Assembly: GCF_029948125.1 (NCBI RefSeq)
Contig: NZ_JASAMB010000009.1
Location: 62,001-126,000 of the forward strand
Direction: 5' to 3'
Source: Catellatospora sp. KI3
Lineage (GTDB): Bacteria > Actinomycetota > Actinomycetes > Mycobacteriales > Micromonosporaceae
Length of the DNA: 64,000 bases
A model generated the notes under the pieces. That model was not told the DNA's origin and did no database searches. It was given only the letters and a program-made list of their open reading frames with translations. Position 1 is the stretch's first letter. Each line of letters opens with the position of its first letter. Position numbers and translations under genes: made by a program. Of the stretch, positions 41,979-50,986 are shown in pieces.

Positions 41979-44264
41979 GTGCCTGACGTCAGAACGCAGG
42001 AGATCGCCATCGAGCAGGTCGTCGTCGACCGCGTCTACGAGCGGGTCGAGGTGATGCGCGGCCAGGCGCGGGCCCTGGCCCGCGAGGGCCACCAGCGCGC
42101 GACCGCCGGGCCGACCACCGGCCTGGTCGAGCGCGACGCGCTGGTGCTGCGCGCCGACAGGCAGCTGCGGACGCTGGACGCCGAGGAGGAGGGGCTGGTC
42201 TTCGGGCGGCTCGACTTCGACGACGGCGACGCCTTCCGCATCGGGCGGCTGGGGCTGCGCGGCGACGACTTCGAACCGCTGCTGGTGGACTGGCGGGCTC
42301 CGGCGGCGTCGGCGTTCTACCGGGCCACCTCCGGCGAGCCGCTGGGCGTCGTACGCCGTCGGGTGATCATCTGCCGGGGGCCGGAGGTGGTCGACCTCGA
42401 CGACGACGTGCTGACCCCCGACGCGGTCGGCGACCTGCGCGTGCTCGGCGAGGGCGCGCTGCTGGCGGCGCTGCGGCGCTCGCGCGGGCCGCAGATGCGC
42501 GACATCGTCACCACCATCCAGCGCGAGCAGGACGAGGCGATCCGGGCGCCCGCGCGCGGCGTGACGCTGGTGACCGGCGGGCCGGGTACCGGCAAGACGC
42601 AGGTCGCGCTGCACCGGGCCGCGTACCTGCTCTACACCGACCGGGGGCGGTTCGCCGATGGCCGGGTGCTGGTCGTCGGACCGTCGACGGTGTTCACCAA
42701 CTACATCAGCCGGGTGCTGCCCGCGCTCGGCGAGGAGAGTGTGCACCTGCGTGCCGTGGGTGAGCTGGTCGACGGGGTGTGCGCGACCCGCCGCGACCCG
42801 GCGCACGTGGCCGAGGTCAAGGGCGCCGAGCTGATGCTGCGGGTGCTGGCCGACCTGATGTGGCAGGTGCCGCCGGACGCGCCGGACCGGCTGCGGCTGG
42901 TGTACGCCGGGCAGGTGCTCACCCTCGACGCGCCGACGCTGACCAGGGTCCGCGACCGGGTCCGCGTCCGCGCACAAACCGACGGCGTCCAGCCCAACGG
43001 GGCGCGCCGGCACGCGGCGGCGGTGCTGCTGGAGGCGCTGTGGGCGCGGGTCGACGGCGAGCACCTGGACCGGACGCTGTTCGCCGACGAGGTCGTCGGC
43101 CGCGGCGAATTCCTGCGCTTCCTGTACGCGTGGTGGCCCCGGCTGGAGCCGCAGGCGGTGCTGGCGTGGCTGGCCGACCCCGCCCGCTCGCGCGGGGTGC
43201 TGGCCGAGGCGCAGGCCGAGGTGCTGGCGGCGTCGTACCGGGACGGGGCGGAGTGGTCGGTGGACGACGTGCCGCTGCTCGACGAGCTGGCGGAGCTGCT
43301 GGGGCAGGCACCCGCCCCGAAGGCGGCCCCGGCCGACGCCGGGGTGCGCCTGCGTGAGCTGCGGTCCGGCCCCCGGCCGGTCGAGACGTTCGTGATCAGC
43401 TGCAGCCTGCACGACGGGTGGAGCCTCTACGCCCCCGGCCATCCGACCCCGATCGCGCTGGCCGGGCAGGGGATCGACAACGACGCGACGGCGGCGGCGC
43501 AGCGCTGGGCCGAGGCGGTGATCCTGCGCGAGGGGCACACGGTGGTGGGCTGGACCGACGGGTTCGACCCGTACGGCGAGGACGGGTACGTGCCGCTGCT
43601 GGCCGAGCCGCTGCCGCCGGGCGAGCCGGTCGACGACGCCCCGGTGCCGGTGGACTACGCGCACGTGGTGCTGGACGAGGCGCAGGACCTGTCGCCGCTG
43701 GAGTGCCGGATGATCGCCCGGCGGGCGGCGTACGCGTCGATGACGATCGTCGGCGACCTCGGCCAGGCGACGCATCCGCTGGCCGCGCACGCGTGGCCGG
43801 AGCTGCTGGCGCGGCTGGGCCGGCGCGACAGCCGCACCCTGGAGCTGCGCACCGGTTACCGGGTGCCGCAGGCGATCGCCGACTACGCCTCGCGGCTGCT
43901 GCCGCCGGAGATCGCGCCGACGCGGTCGTACCGCGAAGGCGGGTCGCTGTCGGTGCGCCGGGTCGACGACCTGGTCGCGGCGGTGCGGGAAGCGGTGCGG
44001 GAGGCGCCGCGCGGCGGCACGGTCGCGGTGATCGCCGCCGACGAGCGGGCGCGGGCGCTGGGCGAGGCGGTCGACGGGGTGCCGGTCCTGCCCGCGAGCC
44101 TGGTCAAGGGCCTGGAGTACGACCACGTGATCGCGGTGGAGCCGGCCGAGATCCTGGCCGCCGAGCCGCGCGGCGCCAGCCGCCTGTACGTCGTGCTCAC
44201 CCGGGCGGTGGCCGGGCTGGTGGTGCTCCACGAGCAGCCGCTGCCCGCCGTACTGGCCGCCTGA
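41979..44264 (+). CDS. HelD/HelR-type RNA polymerase recycling ATPase (SF1 helicase-like)
   Basis: The 761-residue protein has an N-terminal charged helical region (IEQVVVDRVYERVEVMRGQARALAREG) that fits the coiled-coil arm of HelD. A UvrD-like motor follows: Walker A GGPGTGKT at 200-207, Walker B DEAQD at 566-570, GDLGQATH and a C-terminal ASRLYVVLTRAV motif VI region. HelD removes stalled RNA polymerase from DNA using ATP, and some actinobacterial members protect against rifamycins. The order of NTPase motifs and the early arm distinguish it from repair helicases. GTG 41979 follows GGGGAGC. No rifampicin-associated inverted repeat is recognisable in the 110 bp upstream. Confidence 0.85.
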   Translation: MPDVRTQEIAIEQVVVDRVYERVEVMRGQARALAREGHQRATAGPTTGLVERDALVLRADRQLRTLDAEEEGLVFGRLDFDDGDAFRIGRLGLRGDDFEPLLVDWRAPAASAFYRATSGEPLGVVRRRVIICRGPEVVDLDDDVLTPDAVGDLRVLGEGALLAALRRSRGPQMRDIVTTIQREQDEAIRAPARGVTLVTGGPGTGKTQVALHRAAYLLYTDRGRFADGRVLVVGPSTVFTNYISRVLPALGEESVHLRAVGELVDGVCATRRDPAHVAEVKGAELMLRVLADLMWQVPPDAPDRLRLVYAGQVLTLDAPTLTRVRDRVRVRAQTDGVQPNGARRHAAAVLLEALWARVDGEHLDRTLFADEVVGRGEFLRFLYAWWPRLEPQAVLAWLADPARSRGVLAEAQAEVLAASYRDGAEWSVDDVPLLDELAELLGQAPAPKAAPADAGVRLRELRSGPRPVETFVISCSLHDGWSLYAPGHPTPIALAGQGIDNDATAAAQRWAEAVILREGHTVVGWTDGFDPYGEDGYVPLLAEPLPPGEPVDDAPVPVDYAHVVLDEAQDLSPLECRMIARRAAYASMTIVGDLGQATHPLAAHAWPELLARLGRRDSRTLELRTGYRVPQAIADYASRLLPPEIAPTRSYREGGSLSVRRVDDLVAAVREAVREAPRGGTVAVIAADERARALGEAVDGVPVLPASLVKGLEYDHVIAVEPAEILAAEPRGASRLYVVLTRAVAGLVVLHEQPLPAVLAA

Positions 44265-44367
44265 AAGGACGGTTCTTCCTGCTTGCGGTGTTGTCCGCGG
44301 GGCGTTGCCCAGCCTGTTCCGGTCGCTAGATTGGTTTACATAGGTCGATCTCGCGAAGGGCAGTCAG

Positions 44368-45246
44368 TTGATACTCGTCACCGGGGCCACCGGCCTGAGC
44401 GGTTCTGCAGTCGTGCGTGAGTTCTCCCGGCAGGGCGTCCCGGTGCGGGGTCTCTACCGGGACCCCGAGAAGGCCAAGCAGCTCGGCGACCTGCCCGGCG
44501 TGGAGCTGGTCCAGGGCAACATGCTGGAGCCGGAGTCGCTGGGCGCGGCGCTGCGCGGGGTCGACCGCGCGCTGATGATCTCGACGCCGTTCGAGCGGAT
44601 GATCGAGACGCAGCAGACGTTCACGGAGGCGGCGAAGGCCGCCGGGGTGCGGCACATCGTCAAGTACTCCGGCAAGGAGTCCGGGATCGGGTTCGACCCG
44701 GCGGCGTTCCTCGGCACCCAGGAGCACGTCGAGATCGAGCAGTGGCTGGAGGGGGCCGGGATCGCCTACACCCTGCTGCGCCCCAGCCAGTTCATGCAGT
44801 ACTACCTGCCCTGGACGCTGACCGGCGTCGACCCGGTCAAGCACGAGCTGGTGCTGCCGATCGGCGGCAGCCGCCTGGCCCCCGTCGACGTCGAGGACAT
44901 CGCCAAGGTGTGCGTGGCGCTGCTGACCTCCGAGGGGCACGAGGGCAAGACCTACGACATGACCGGGCCGCAGGCGCTGACCATGGCCGAGGTCGCCGAG
45001 GCGATCACCGAGGGCACCGGCGTGCCGTTCCGGTACGTGCCGGTGACGCTGGAGGAGAAGTCCCAGGCCCTCATCGGCATGGGCGTGCCGCCGCCGGTGG
45101 CGGGCCTGCTCGGCGGGATCTTCGCCGAGCGCGCCCGGGTCACCGAGTCGCGGGTCGTGCTCGACACGCACCGCGCCTTCGGCGTCGAGCCCACGCCGTT
45201 CGCCGAGTTCGCCCGCAGGAACGCCGCCGCGTTCCTGGGCCGCTGA
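44368..45246 (+). CDS. NmrA/SDR-family NAD(P)H-dependent reductase
   Basis: The 292-residue atypical SDR starts with TTG at 44368 (ILVTGATGLSGSAVVREF), supported by GCGAAGGG upstream. It shows the NmrA-like pattern: MISTPFERMIETQQTFTEAAKAAGVRHIVKYSGKES, SQFMQYYLPWT and SRLAPVDVEDIAKVCVALL. Such proteins reduce quinones or imines or sense the NADP state. It is flanked on the right by a convergent esterase gene with a strong terminator between. It is not closely related to the SDR at 1127. Confidence 0.88.
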   Translation: MILVTGATGLSGSAVVREFSRQGVPVRGLYRDPEKAKQLGDLPGVELVQGNMLEPESLGAALRGVDRALMISTPFERMIETQQTFTEAAKAAGVRHIVKYSGKESGIGFDPAAFLGTQEHVEIEQWLEGAGIAYTLLRPSQFMQYYLPWTLTGVDPVKHELVLPIGGSRLAPVDVEDIAKVCVALLTSEGHEGKTYDMTGPQALTMAEVAEAITEGTGVPFRYVPVTLEEKSQALIGMGVPPPVAGLLGGIFAERARVTESRVVLDTHRAFGVEPTPFAEFARRNAAAFLGR

Positions 45247-45256
45247 GCTCATCTTG

Positions 45257-45289
45257 AGCCGGTCCGCGGAGCACCGCCGCGGACCGGCT
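45257..45289. terminator. bidirectional terminator, 13-bp stem
   Basis: AGCCGGTCCGCGG (45257-45269) pairs perfectly with 45277-45289 around a 7-base loop, between the convergent reductase and esterase genes. Confidence 0.82.
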
Positions 45290-45299
45290 GCCGCCCGCG

Positions 45300-46268
45300 T
45301 CAGGGCTTAGGGTGGGCCAGGAAGAAGTCCCAGGTCAGGTTGCTGGCGTCCGGACCGGACGGGTCGCCGTAGAGGCTGCAGGAGCAGCCGCCCGGGTACG
45401 CGTGCCCGGCGCCGTCGATCAGGTACTGCTCGATCAGCGACCGGCCCGCCGCGTCACGGTAGGTCAGCCGGGTGTACGTGCGCCCGCCCGGCACCTGACC
45501 GGAGGTGACCGTGTCGGCGGTGCTGTCGATGCCGTCGACCACGGCCCACTGCTGCGCGATGCGGTACGCGGTGGACGGCGGCACCACCAGGTCCGCGGTG
45601 CCCTGGAAGATGATCGCGGGCACCGGCCGCGCCCGGCTGCCCATCTCCTGCAGCGCCTTGCGCCCCGACTCCTGCGCCGACTGCAGCCGCAGCACGTCGC
45701 AGTCGTACTCGCAGCCGGCCATGACCGAGGTTGCGGCATAGATGTCCGGGTAGGTGACGGCCATGATGTTCGTCATCACCCCGCCCGCCGAGACGCCGGT
45801 GGCGTAGATCCGGCGCGAGTCCACCGTGTACTGCGCCCGGATGCGGCTGGTGATCCCGGCGATGATCGCGGGTTCGCCCCAGCCGCGGTGCTGATTGGTC
45901 TCCAGGTACCAGTTCCAGCAGGTGGCGGGGTTGACGAGGTTGCTCTGGTCGGGGAACACGACGATGAAGCCGCGCTGCTCGGCCACCCGGCTCCAGCCCG
46001 ACAGCAGGTCGAAGCCGACGTCGTTCTCGGTGCAGCCGTGCAGCGCCACCAGCAGCGGCATCGGCGTGCCCGGCCGGTATGACGACGGCACGTAGCCGTG
46101 GTAGTCGCGGGTGCCGTAGACGCTGGCGTAGACGCCGTAGAAGGCGCCGCCGGCCGCGTGCGCCGGGGCGGGCGCGACCAGCGTCGCCAGCAGCGCGGCC
46201 AGCGCGGTGAGCACGACGGCGGCGAGCCTGCGGGGCGGAGCGGAGCGGTCTGGGGACGGGGCAGACAT
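45300..46268 (-). CDS. secreted PHB-depolymerase/feruloyl-esterase-like alpha/beta hydrolase
   Basis: The 322-residue protein has a signal peptide (LAAVVLTALAALLATLVAPAPAHAA). Its alpha/beta-hydrolase fold is of the poly(hydroxyalkanoate) depolymerase/LpqC type: PLLVALHGCTENDVGF, nucleophile in TGVSAGGVMT (G-x-S-x-G), Asp in QGTADLVVPPSTA and His in GAGHAYPGG. It should hydrolyse an extracellular ester. ATG 46268 has GAGAGGAGAG just before it; the frame continues to 46301 without a ribosome site. It diverges from a TetR gene and shares a palindrome with it. Confidence 0.88.
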   Translation of the reverse strand: MSAPSPDRSAPPRRLAAVVLTALAALLATLVAPAPAHAAGGAFYGVYASVYGTRDYHGYVPSSYRPGTPMPLLVALHGCTENDVGFDLLSGWSRVAEQRGFIVVFPDQSNLVNPATCWNWYLETNQHRGWGEPAIIAGITSRIRAQYTVDSRRIYATGVSAGGVMTNIMAVTYPDIYAATSVMAGCEYDCDVLRLQSAQESGRKALQEMGSRARPVPAIIFQGTADLVVPPSTAYRIAQQWAVVDGIDSTADTVTSGQVPGGRTYTRLTYRDAAGRSLIEQYLIDGAGHAYPGGCSCSLYGDPSGPDASNLTWDFFLAHPKP

Positions 46269-46296
46269 GTCTCTCCTCTCAAGAACCAAGCTGCCA

Positions 46297-46363
46297 ACCA
46301 ATCGATTGATTGGTCAGTGCTTGGCACTATCCGCTTCGTGTAATACGGTGTCAACCAATCGAT
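46297..46363. promoter_or_regulatory. TetR operator(s) between esterase and TetR-hydrolase genes
   Basis: ACCAATC-GATT-GATTGGT at 46297-46314 is a perfect 7-bp inverted repeat. The word CAACCAATCGAT occurs there and again at 46352-46363, just before the ribosome site of the TetR gene. The pair of sites could control both divergent units. Confidence 0.78.
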
Positions 46364-46377
46364 CGCTGGAGGAGACG

Positions 46378-47034
46378 TTGACCGGTCCGAGGTGGGAACC
46401 GCGGCGGCTCAGCGCGGTCGCCGTCGAGCTGCCCCCGGGCGTGACCCCGGCCGGCACCAGGGGCCGCATCCTGCTCGCCGGGCTGCAGCTGTTCGCCGAG
46501 TACGGCTTCCACGGCACCTCCATCCGCGACCTGGCCACCGCCGTCGGGATCAACTCCGCCACCCTGTACGCGCACTACCCGGCCAAGGAGCACGTGCTGG
46601 CCGAGCTGGTGCTGCTCGGGCACGAGGAGCTGCACCGGCGCCTGCAGCAGGCGCTCGTCGAGGCGCCGCCCGGCCCCGCCGCGCAGCTGGCCGCACTGGT
46701 GCGCGCCCAGGTCGGCGCACACGCCGACTTCCCGCTGCTGGCCCTGGTGGCCAACGCCGAACTGCACGCGCTGTCGCCCGAGCGCGCCGCCCCCGCGCTC
46801 GCCCTGCGCGAGCAGTCCCGGCAGCTGGGCCTGCGGGTGCTGCGGCTCGGCGCCGACCGGGGCGAGTTCCGGGTCGCCGATCCGGTCCTCGCGGCGACCG
46901 CGATCGGCTCGATGGGCATGCAGGTGGCCCACTGGTTCGGCCCCGACCAGCCGTACACCCGCGACCAGGTGGCCGACGCCTACGCGGACTTCGCCCTCCA
47001 GCTCGTCGGCGCCGACCCCGTCCAGAAAGGCTGA
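46378..47034 (+). CDS. TetR-family transcriptional regulator
   Basis: The 218-residue protein begins at a TTG seven bases after TGGAGGAG. The helix-turn-helix is GRILLAGLQLFAEYGFHGTSIRDLATAVGINSATLYAHYPAKEHVLAELV. The C-terminal part is a helical ligand-binding domain of the TetR type. It is followed after 2 bp by an alpha/beta hydrolase in the same operon and is divergent from the secreted esterase. The palindrome in the divergent spacer is its likely binding site. Confidence 0.87.
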   Translation: MTGPRWEPRRLSAVAVELPPGVTPAGTRGRILLAGLQLFAEYGFHGTSIRDLATAVGINSATLYAHYPAKEHVLAELVLLGHEELHRRLQQALVEAPPGPAAQLAALVRAQVGAHADFPLLALVANAELHALSPERAAPALALREQSRQLGLRVLRLGADRGEFRVADPVLAATAIGSMGMQVAHWFGPDQPYTRDQVADAYADFALQLVGADPVQKG

Positions 47035-47036
47035 CC

Positions 47037-47900
47037 ATGCACTCCCTTCAGTTCCCGGTGGCCGGTGGTGTACTGCACGCGCTGCGGTTCGGCACGGGCG
47101 AGCGGATCGCCGTCGCCGCGCACGGCATCACCGCCTCGGCCATGTCGTTCCGGACCGTCGCCCGCCACCTGCCCGCCGACTGGAGCCTGGTCGCGGTGGA
47201 CCTGCGCGGGCGCGGCGGCAGCGCGGACCTGCCCGGCCCGTACGGCATGGACGCCCACGCCGCCGACCTGGCCGCGGTCGCCGAGCAGCTGGGCGCGCCG
47301 GTGGCGCTGACCGGCCAGTCCATGGGGGCGTACGCCGCGCTGCGGGCCGCCGTACGCACCCCGCACCTGTGGAGCCGGCTGGTGCTCGTCGACGGGGGCC
47401 TGCCGCTGCCCACCCCGGCGCAGTTCGACGCCGACCAGCTGCTGGAGCTGACCATCGGGCCGGCCGTCGCCCGGCTGCGCGAGACGTACCCGTCCGTCGA
47501 CGCGTACGTCGACTTCTTCCGGGCCCACCCGGCGCTGTCCGGCGACTGGAACGACGACATGGACGCGTACGTCCGCTACGACGCCGTCGGCGAGCCCGGC
47601 GCGGTCCGCTCCCGTACCAGCGCCGAGGCCGTGTACGCCGACGGCCGCGACCTGCTGGTGCACGCCGCCTCGTTCGGCGCCGACCTGCTCGGCCTGACCA
47701 TGCCCGCCACGCTGCTGCACGCCCCGCGCGGGATGTTCGGCCAGGAGCCGGGCCTGCTGCCCCAGCCGGTGGTCGACCACTGGGCCGCGAGCGCCCCGAA
47801 CCTGGCCGCGGAGCTGGTCGCCGACACCAACCACTACACCGTCCTGATGACCGACCGCCCGGCCGCGCTCATCGCCGACCGCCTCACCACGCCCGCCTGA
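47037..47900 (+). CDS. cytoplasmic alpha/beta hydrolase
   Basis: The 287-residue hydrolase has the oxyanion region AVAAHGITASAMSF, the nucleophile elbow LTGQSMGAYAA (G-Q-S-M-G), the acid in the DLRGRGGSADLPGPYGMDAHAADLA-to-middle segment and a late His in DTNHYTVLM. It lacks a signal peptide. ATG 47037 lies two bases after the TetR stop, with GAAAGG as ribosome site, so it is controlled by that regulator. The substrate may be a lactone or ester related to what the divergent secreted esterase releases. Confidence 0.88.
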   Translation: MHSLQFPVAGGVLHALRFGTGERIAVAAHGITASAMSFRTVARHLPADWSLVAVDLRGRGGSADLPGPYGMDAHAADLAAVAEQLGAPVALTGQSMGAYAALRAAVRTPHLWSRLVLVDGGLPLPTPAQFDADQLLELTIGPAVARLRETYPSVDAYVDFFRAHPALSGDWNDDMDAYVRYDAVGEPGAVRSRTSAEAVYADGRDLLVHAASFGADLLGLTMPATLLHAPRGMFGQEPGLLPQPVVDHWAASAPNLAAELVADTNHYTVLMTDRPAALIADRLTTPA

Positions 47901-48043
47901 ACAGGGGGTATGTCCGCTGGTCGGTGCTTTGGCGACTGCCGTCGGGATGCGGGGCGGGCGGGTTGGCGCGAACCGGGCCCCTGCCCCCGCGCACCCTGCG
48001 AGCATGCAGGAGGACAAGCCCCACCGGGTGGAGGGAGTCGACC

Positions 48044-48856
48044 ATGTTCTCCGTGCGTCCACTGCGCACCACGGTCCTGGCCGCGTCGTTCGTCGCCGCC
48101 GTCGCACTGGGCGCCTGGACCGAGCCGGCAGCGGCGGCGCCGACGCCGCAGGCGGACAAACCGACCGTGGTGCTCGTGCACGGAGCGTTCGCCGACTCCT
48201 CCAGCTGGAACGGTGTGATCTCGCAGCTGCTCGGGCAGGGCTATCCGGTCATCGCGGTGGCCAATCCGCTGCGCGGGGTCAAGAGCGACGCCGCCCAGGT
48301 CAAGGCGGTGCTCGACTCGATCGACGGCCCGATCGTGCTGGTCGGGCACTCGTACGGCGGGTCGGTGATCAGCACCGCCGCCGAGGGCAACCCGGACGTC
48401 AAGGCCCTGGTCTACGTCGCGGGCTTCGCCCCCGACACCGGCGAGAGCGCCGGGGACCTGGCCGCGAAGTTCCCCGGCGGCACGCTCGGGCAGGCGCTTG
48501 CCCCGCCGGTGGCCGTCCCCGGCGGCAGCGACCTCTACATCCAGCCGGACAGGTTCCACGACCAGTTCGCCGCCGACGTGCCCGCAGAGCAGTCCGCGCA
48601 GATGGCCGTCGGCCAGCGGCCGGTCGCCGAGGCGGCCCTGGCCGAGAAGGCCGAGGCCGCGGCCTGGAAGACGGTCCCGTCCTACTTCGTGTACGGCTCG
48701 GCCGACAAGAACATCCCGGCGGCGGCGCAGGACTTCATGGCCAAGCGGGCGAACGCCAAGCAGACCGTGGTCGTCGACGGCGCGTCGCACGTGGTCATGG
48801 TGTCCCATCCCGACGCCGTCGCCAAGCTGATCCAGGACGCCGCGAGCGCCTCCTGA
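48044..48856 (+). CDS. secreted alpha/beta hydrolase
   Basis: The 270-residue protein has a signal peptide (LRTTVLAASFVAAVALGAWTEPAAA). Its compact hydrolase domain has TVVLVHGAFADSSSW, the nucleophile VGHSYGGSV, the acid VYGSADKNIP and the His GASHVVMVSHP. It resembles salicylate- or pheophorbide-esterase-like small hydrolases. ATG 48044 follows GGAGGGAGTCGACC. It is separated from the preceding hydrolase by 143 bp, so probably has its own promoter. It converges closely with the kinase gene (12 bp between stops). Confidence 0.88.
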   Translation: MFSVRPLRTTVLAASFVAAVALGAWTEPAAAAPTPQADKPTVVLVHGAFADSSSWNGVISQLLGQGYPVIAVANPLRGVKSDAAQVKAVLDSIDGPIVLVGHSYGGSVISTAAEGNPDVKALVYVAGFAPDTGESAGDLAAKFPGGTLGQALAPPVAVPGGSDLYIQPDRFHDQFAADVPAEQSAQMAVGQRPVAEAALAEKAEAAAWKTVPSYFVYGSADKNIPAAAQDFMAKRANAKQTVVVDGASHVVMVSHPDAVAKLIQDAASAS

Positions 48857-48868
48857 CCCGCCACCGGA

Positions 48869-50269
48869 TCAGGTCTGCTTGCAGACGCCGAGCGGCTTGC
48901 CGATCACCACGTCGACCGGGGACCCCACCGCCAGGACCGTGCCGCCGTCCGGCGTCTGGGCCAGCACGGAGCAGTCGTCCAGGGTGGTCTGATACTTGAT
49001 CTGCACGATGAAGCCGAGGCGGGTCATCTCCGACCTGACGTTGTCCTCCGGCCAGCCGAGCATCTTGGGCACGGGATGCGCGGTGGGGCTCGGTCGGGGC
49101 GGGGTCGGGCTGGTGCCGGCCGGGTTGCCCGGCGTGGTCGACCGCGCCGGGTTGCTCCTGCTCGGCACGGTCGACGGCGTGCCGCGGGTCGACGCGGGGC
49201 TCGGGGCGGATGCGGTGCCTGCCGGTGCGGTGAGTGCGGGTGCGGCACCGCTGGCAGCCGGGCCGGACTGGCTGCCCGGAGCCTGCGCCTGCGGGTCGCC
49301 GTCTCCGGTCGGCCAGAGGGCGAAGGTGACGGCCGCGGCGACGGCCGCCGCTGCCACGGCGGCGACCAGGACGAGCGGTCGCCGCCCGGCGGGATCGCCG
49401 CCGGTCTGCGCGCGGGTGGCGCTGTGCCGGGCTGCCGTCGTGCGGACGGTGGCGGCCGACTCGGCGGCGTGGGCCAGGGCGGCGGCGGTGGGCCAGCGGT
49501 CGGCGGGCTCCTTGGCCAGGGCCCGGGCGACCAGGTCGCGCACCGGCTCCGGGACGTCGGGCGGCAGCGGGGGCGGCGGCTCGTGCACGTGCTGGAGCGC
49601 GACCGACAGCGGCGTGTCGCCGGTGAAGGGCCTGCGCCCGGTGAGCAGCTCGTAGGCGACGACGCCCAGGGCGTACACGTCGGTGGTGGCGGTTATCTCC
49701 TCGCCGGTCACCTGCTCCGGGGCCAGGTAGGACGCGGTGCCGTGGATCTCGCCGGTGGCGGTGAGGCGGTCGCCCGCGACGATGCGGGCGATGCCGAAGT
49801 CGGTGAGGGCCAGCCGGCCGTCGGCGCGCAGCAGCAGGTTCGCGGGTTTGACGTCGCGGTGCACGATGCCCTGCAGGTGCGCGGCGTGGATGGCCCGGGC
49901 CGCCTGCGCCATCAGCCGCATCGCGTGGCCGGGCTCCACCGGCCCGGCCCGGCGGACCAGCGACGACAGCGACTCGCCCTCCACGAACTGCATCACCAGG
50001 TACGCGATGCCGTCGGCCTGGCCGTAGTCGTAGATCTCGACGATGCCCGGGTGGCTCAGCGCCGCCATCGCCCGCGCCTCGGCCCGGAACCGGGCGGAGA
50101 AGCCGGGATCGGCGGCGAGGTTCGGCAGCAGCACCTTCACCGCCACCTGGCGGCCGAGGACCGTGTCCTGGGCGCGCCAGACCTCGCCCATGCCGCCGCG
50201 GGCGATCAGAGTCGCCAGCTCGTAGCGGCCGCCGAGCGTCACCCCCGGGTCAAGCATGGGCGCAAGCAT
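48869..50269 (-). CDS. Ser/Thr protein kinase with single PASTA-like domain
   Basis: The 466-residue kinase has the glycine loop ARGGMGEVW, catalytic Lys K45 (VAVKVL), HRDVKPAN with D139, DFG at 157-159 and the activation segment GTASYLAPEQVTG. One membrane helix (LVLVAAVAAAAVAAAVTFALW, about 300-320) is followed by a long Ser/Thr/Pro linker. The extracytoplasmic domain, GWPEDNVRSEMTRLGFIVQIKYQTTLDDCSVLAQTPDGGTVLAVGSPVDVVIG, is one PASTA-like unit with two Cys. It should sense cell-wall fragments and phosphorylate cytoplasmic proteins. Two ATG codons (50269, 50257) compete, neither with a good ribosome site. Confidence 0.92.
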   Translation of the reverse strand: MLAPMLDPGVTLGGRYELATLIARGGMGEVWRAQDTVLGRQVAVKVLLPNLAADPGFSARFRAEARAMAALSHPGIVEIYDYGQADGIAYLVMQFVEGESLSSLVRRAGPVEPGHAMRLMAQAARAIHAAHLQGIVHRDVKPANLLLRADGRLALTDFGIARIVAGDRLTATGEIHGTASYLAPEQVTGEEITATTDVYALGVVAYELLTGRRPFTGDTPLSVALQHVHEPPPPLPPDVPEPVRDLVARALAKEPADRWPTAAALAHAAESAATVRTTAARHSATRAQTGGDPAGRRPLVLVAAVAAAAVAAAVTFALWPTGDGDPQAQAPGSQSGPAASGAAPALTAPAGTASAPSPASTRGTPSTVPSRSNPARSTTPGNPAGTSPTPPRPSPTAHPVPKMLGWPEDNVRSEMTRLGFIVQIKYQTTLDDCSVLAQTPDGGTVLAVGSPVDVVIGKPLGVCKQT

Positions 50270-50658
50270 TGGCCATCGATCACTTGCCAGTCAAACCGGC
50301 AGCACATCGGATAGTGGACAGTCATTTCCGGCTGCCCTTTCGCCGCCGGTCGCCGCTCTCGCACCTCGGTGCGACCTCCCATTTCGGAGCGGGATGCCGA
50401 TCGGTGCGGACGAGGCGACGGTATGGCCGAAAGTCGTGATCTTCGGGGCTGTTTCCCCTGATGATCGCCCCTGGCGGTCTGAATGTGGACTTATGGGCGA
50501 AAGGATGACCTGAGACGCTGGTCTTCGCCGTGGAGATCGGAATTTGATCGCCGTCGGAGGACGGAAAGTGGTGGCGTCGCCGCGAGCCGTCCGGGGTTTG
50601 CCGGGAAGCGGGCGTGTCGTCCCCGGTTACCGGCGATGATGGGCGGAGGGGGTGGCCT
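50270..50658. other. 389-bp spacer without a recognisable gene
   Basis: The divergent spacer contains the kinase promoter on one side. Near 50436-50505 are GATCTT/GATGATCGCC words and GGACTTATGGGCG, which recall parts of the family-3 and GATC-type repeats seen elsewhere but do not form a full copy. I see no open frame with a ribosome site and no other structure. Confidence 0.4.
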
Positions 50659-50976
50659 GTGTCGATCGGTCAGGGGACGTTGCGGGTGACTTTCGCGTAC
50701 CCGGCGTTCACCCGGCTCTACCGCACCAGCTCGCCGCGGCTGCAGGTCGACGGGGTCGAGCAGCCGGTCCGCACCTGGGGTACGCACACGATCGCCGTCG
50801 GCGCGGGACCGCACCGGGTCAGGGCGTGGGTGGTGCCCGACTCCGGCACCGACTTCGGCGTGGCCGAGGAGGCGGTGGTCGTGGAGTTCGGCGCGCGGAC
50901 GGAGCTGTCCTACCGGGCACCGCACTTCCACGGCGCCCACGGCCGGATCAAGGTGCTGGCCCTCAGCGGTACGTAG
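50659..50976 (+). CDS. small beta-rich hypothetical protein (105 aa)
   Basis: GTG 50659 follows GGAGGG. The protein is entirely beta-like: LRVTFAYPAFTRLYRTSSPRLQVDGVEQPVRTWGTHTIAVGAGPHRVRAWVVPDS. This reads as an immunoglobulin/PEGA-like sandwich that lifts an aliphatic or basic surface, with no signal peptide. I do not recognise a named family. The HEAT-like gene follows 10 bp later in the same direction, so the two form a small operon. Confidence 0.65.
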   Translation: MSIGQGTLRVTFAYPAFTRLYRTSSPRLQVDGVEQPVRTWGTHTIAVGAGPHRVRAWVVPDSGTDFGVAEEAVVVEFGARTELSYRAPHFHGAHGRIKVLALSGT

Positions 50977-50986
50977 ACTCCTGGCG

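Noticed and set aside
41270..42010. N-terminal extension of the minus-strand membrane protein at 40388
   Set aside because: It runs over the GNAT gene and the helicase-like start and contains no hydrophobic or conserved features.
50436..50510. Possible third copy of repeat family 3
   Set aside because: Only the GGACTTATGGGCG part resembles the element; the conserved ends are missing.
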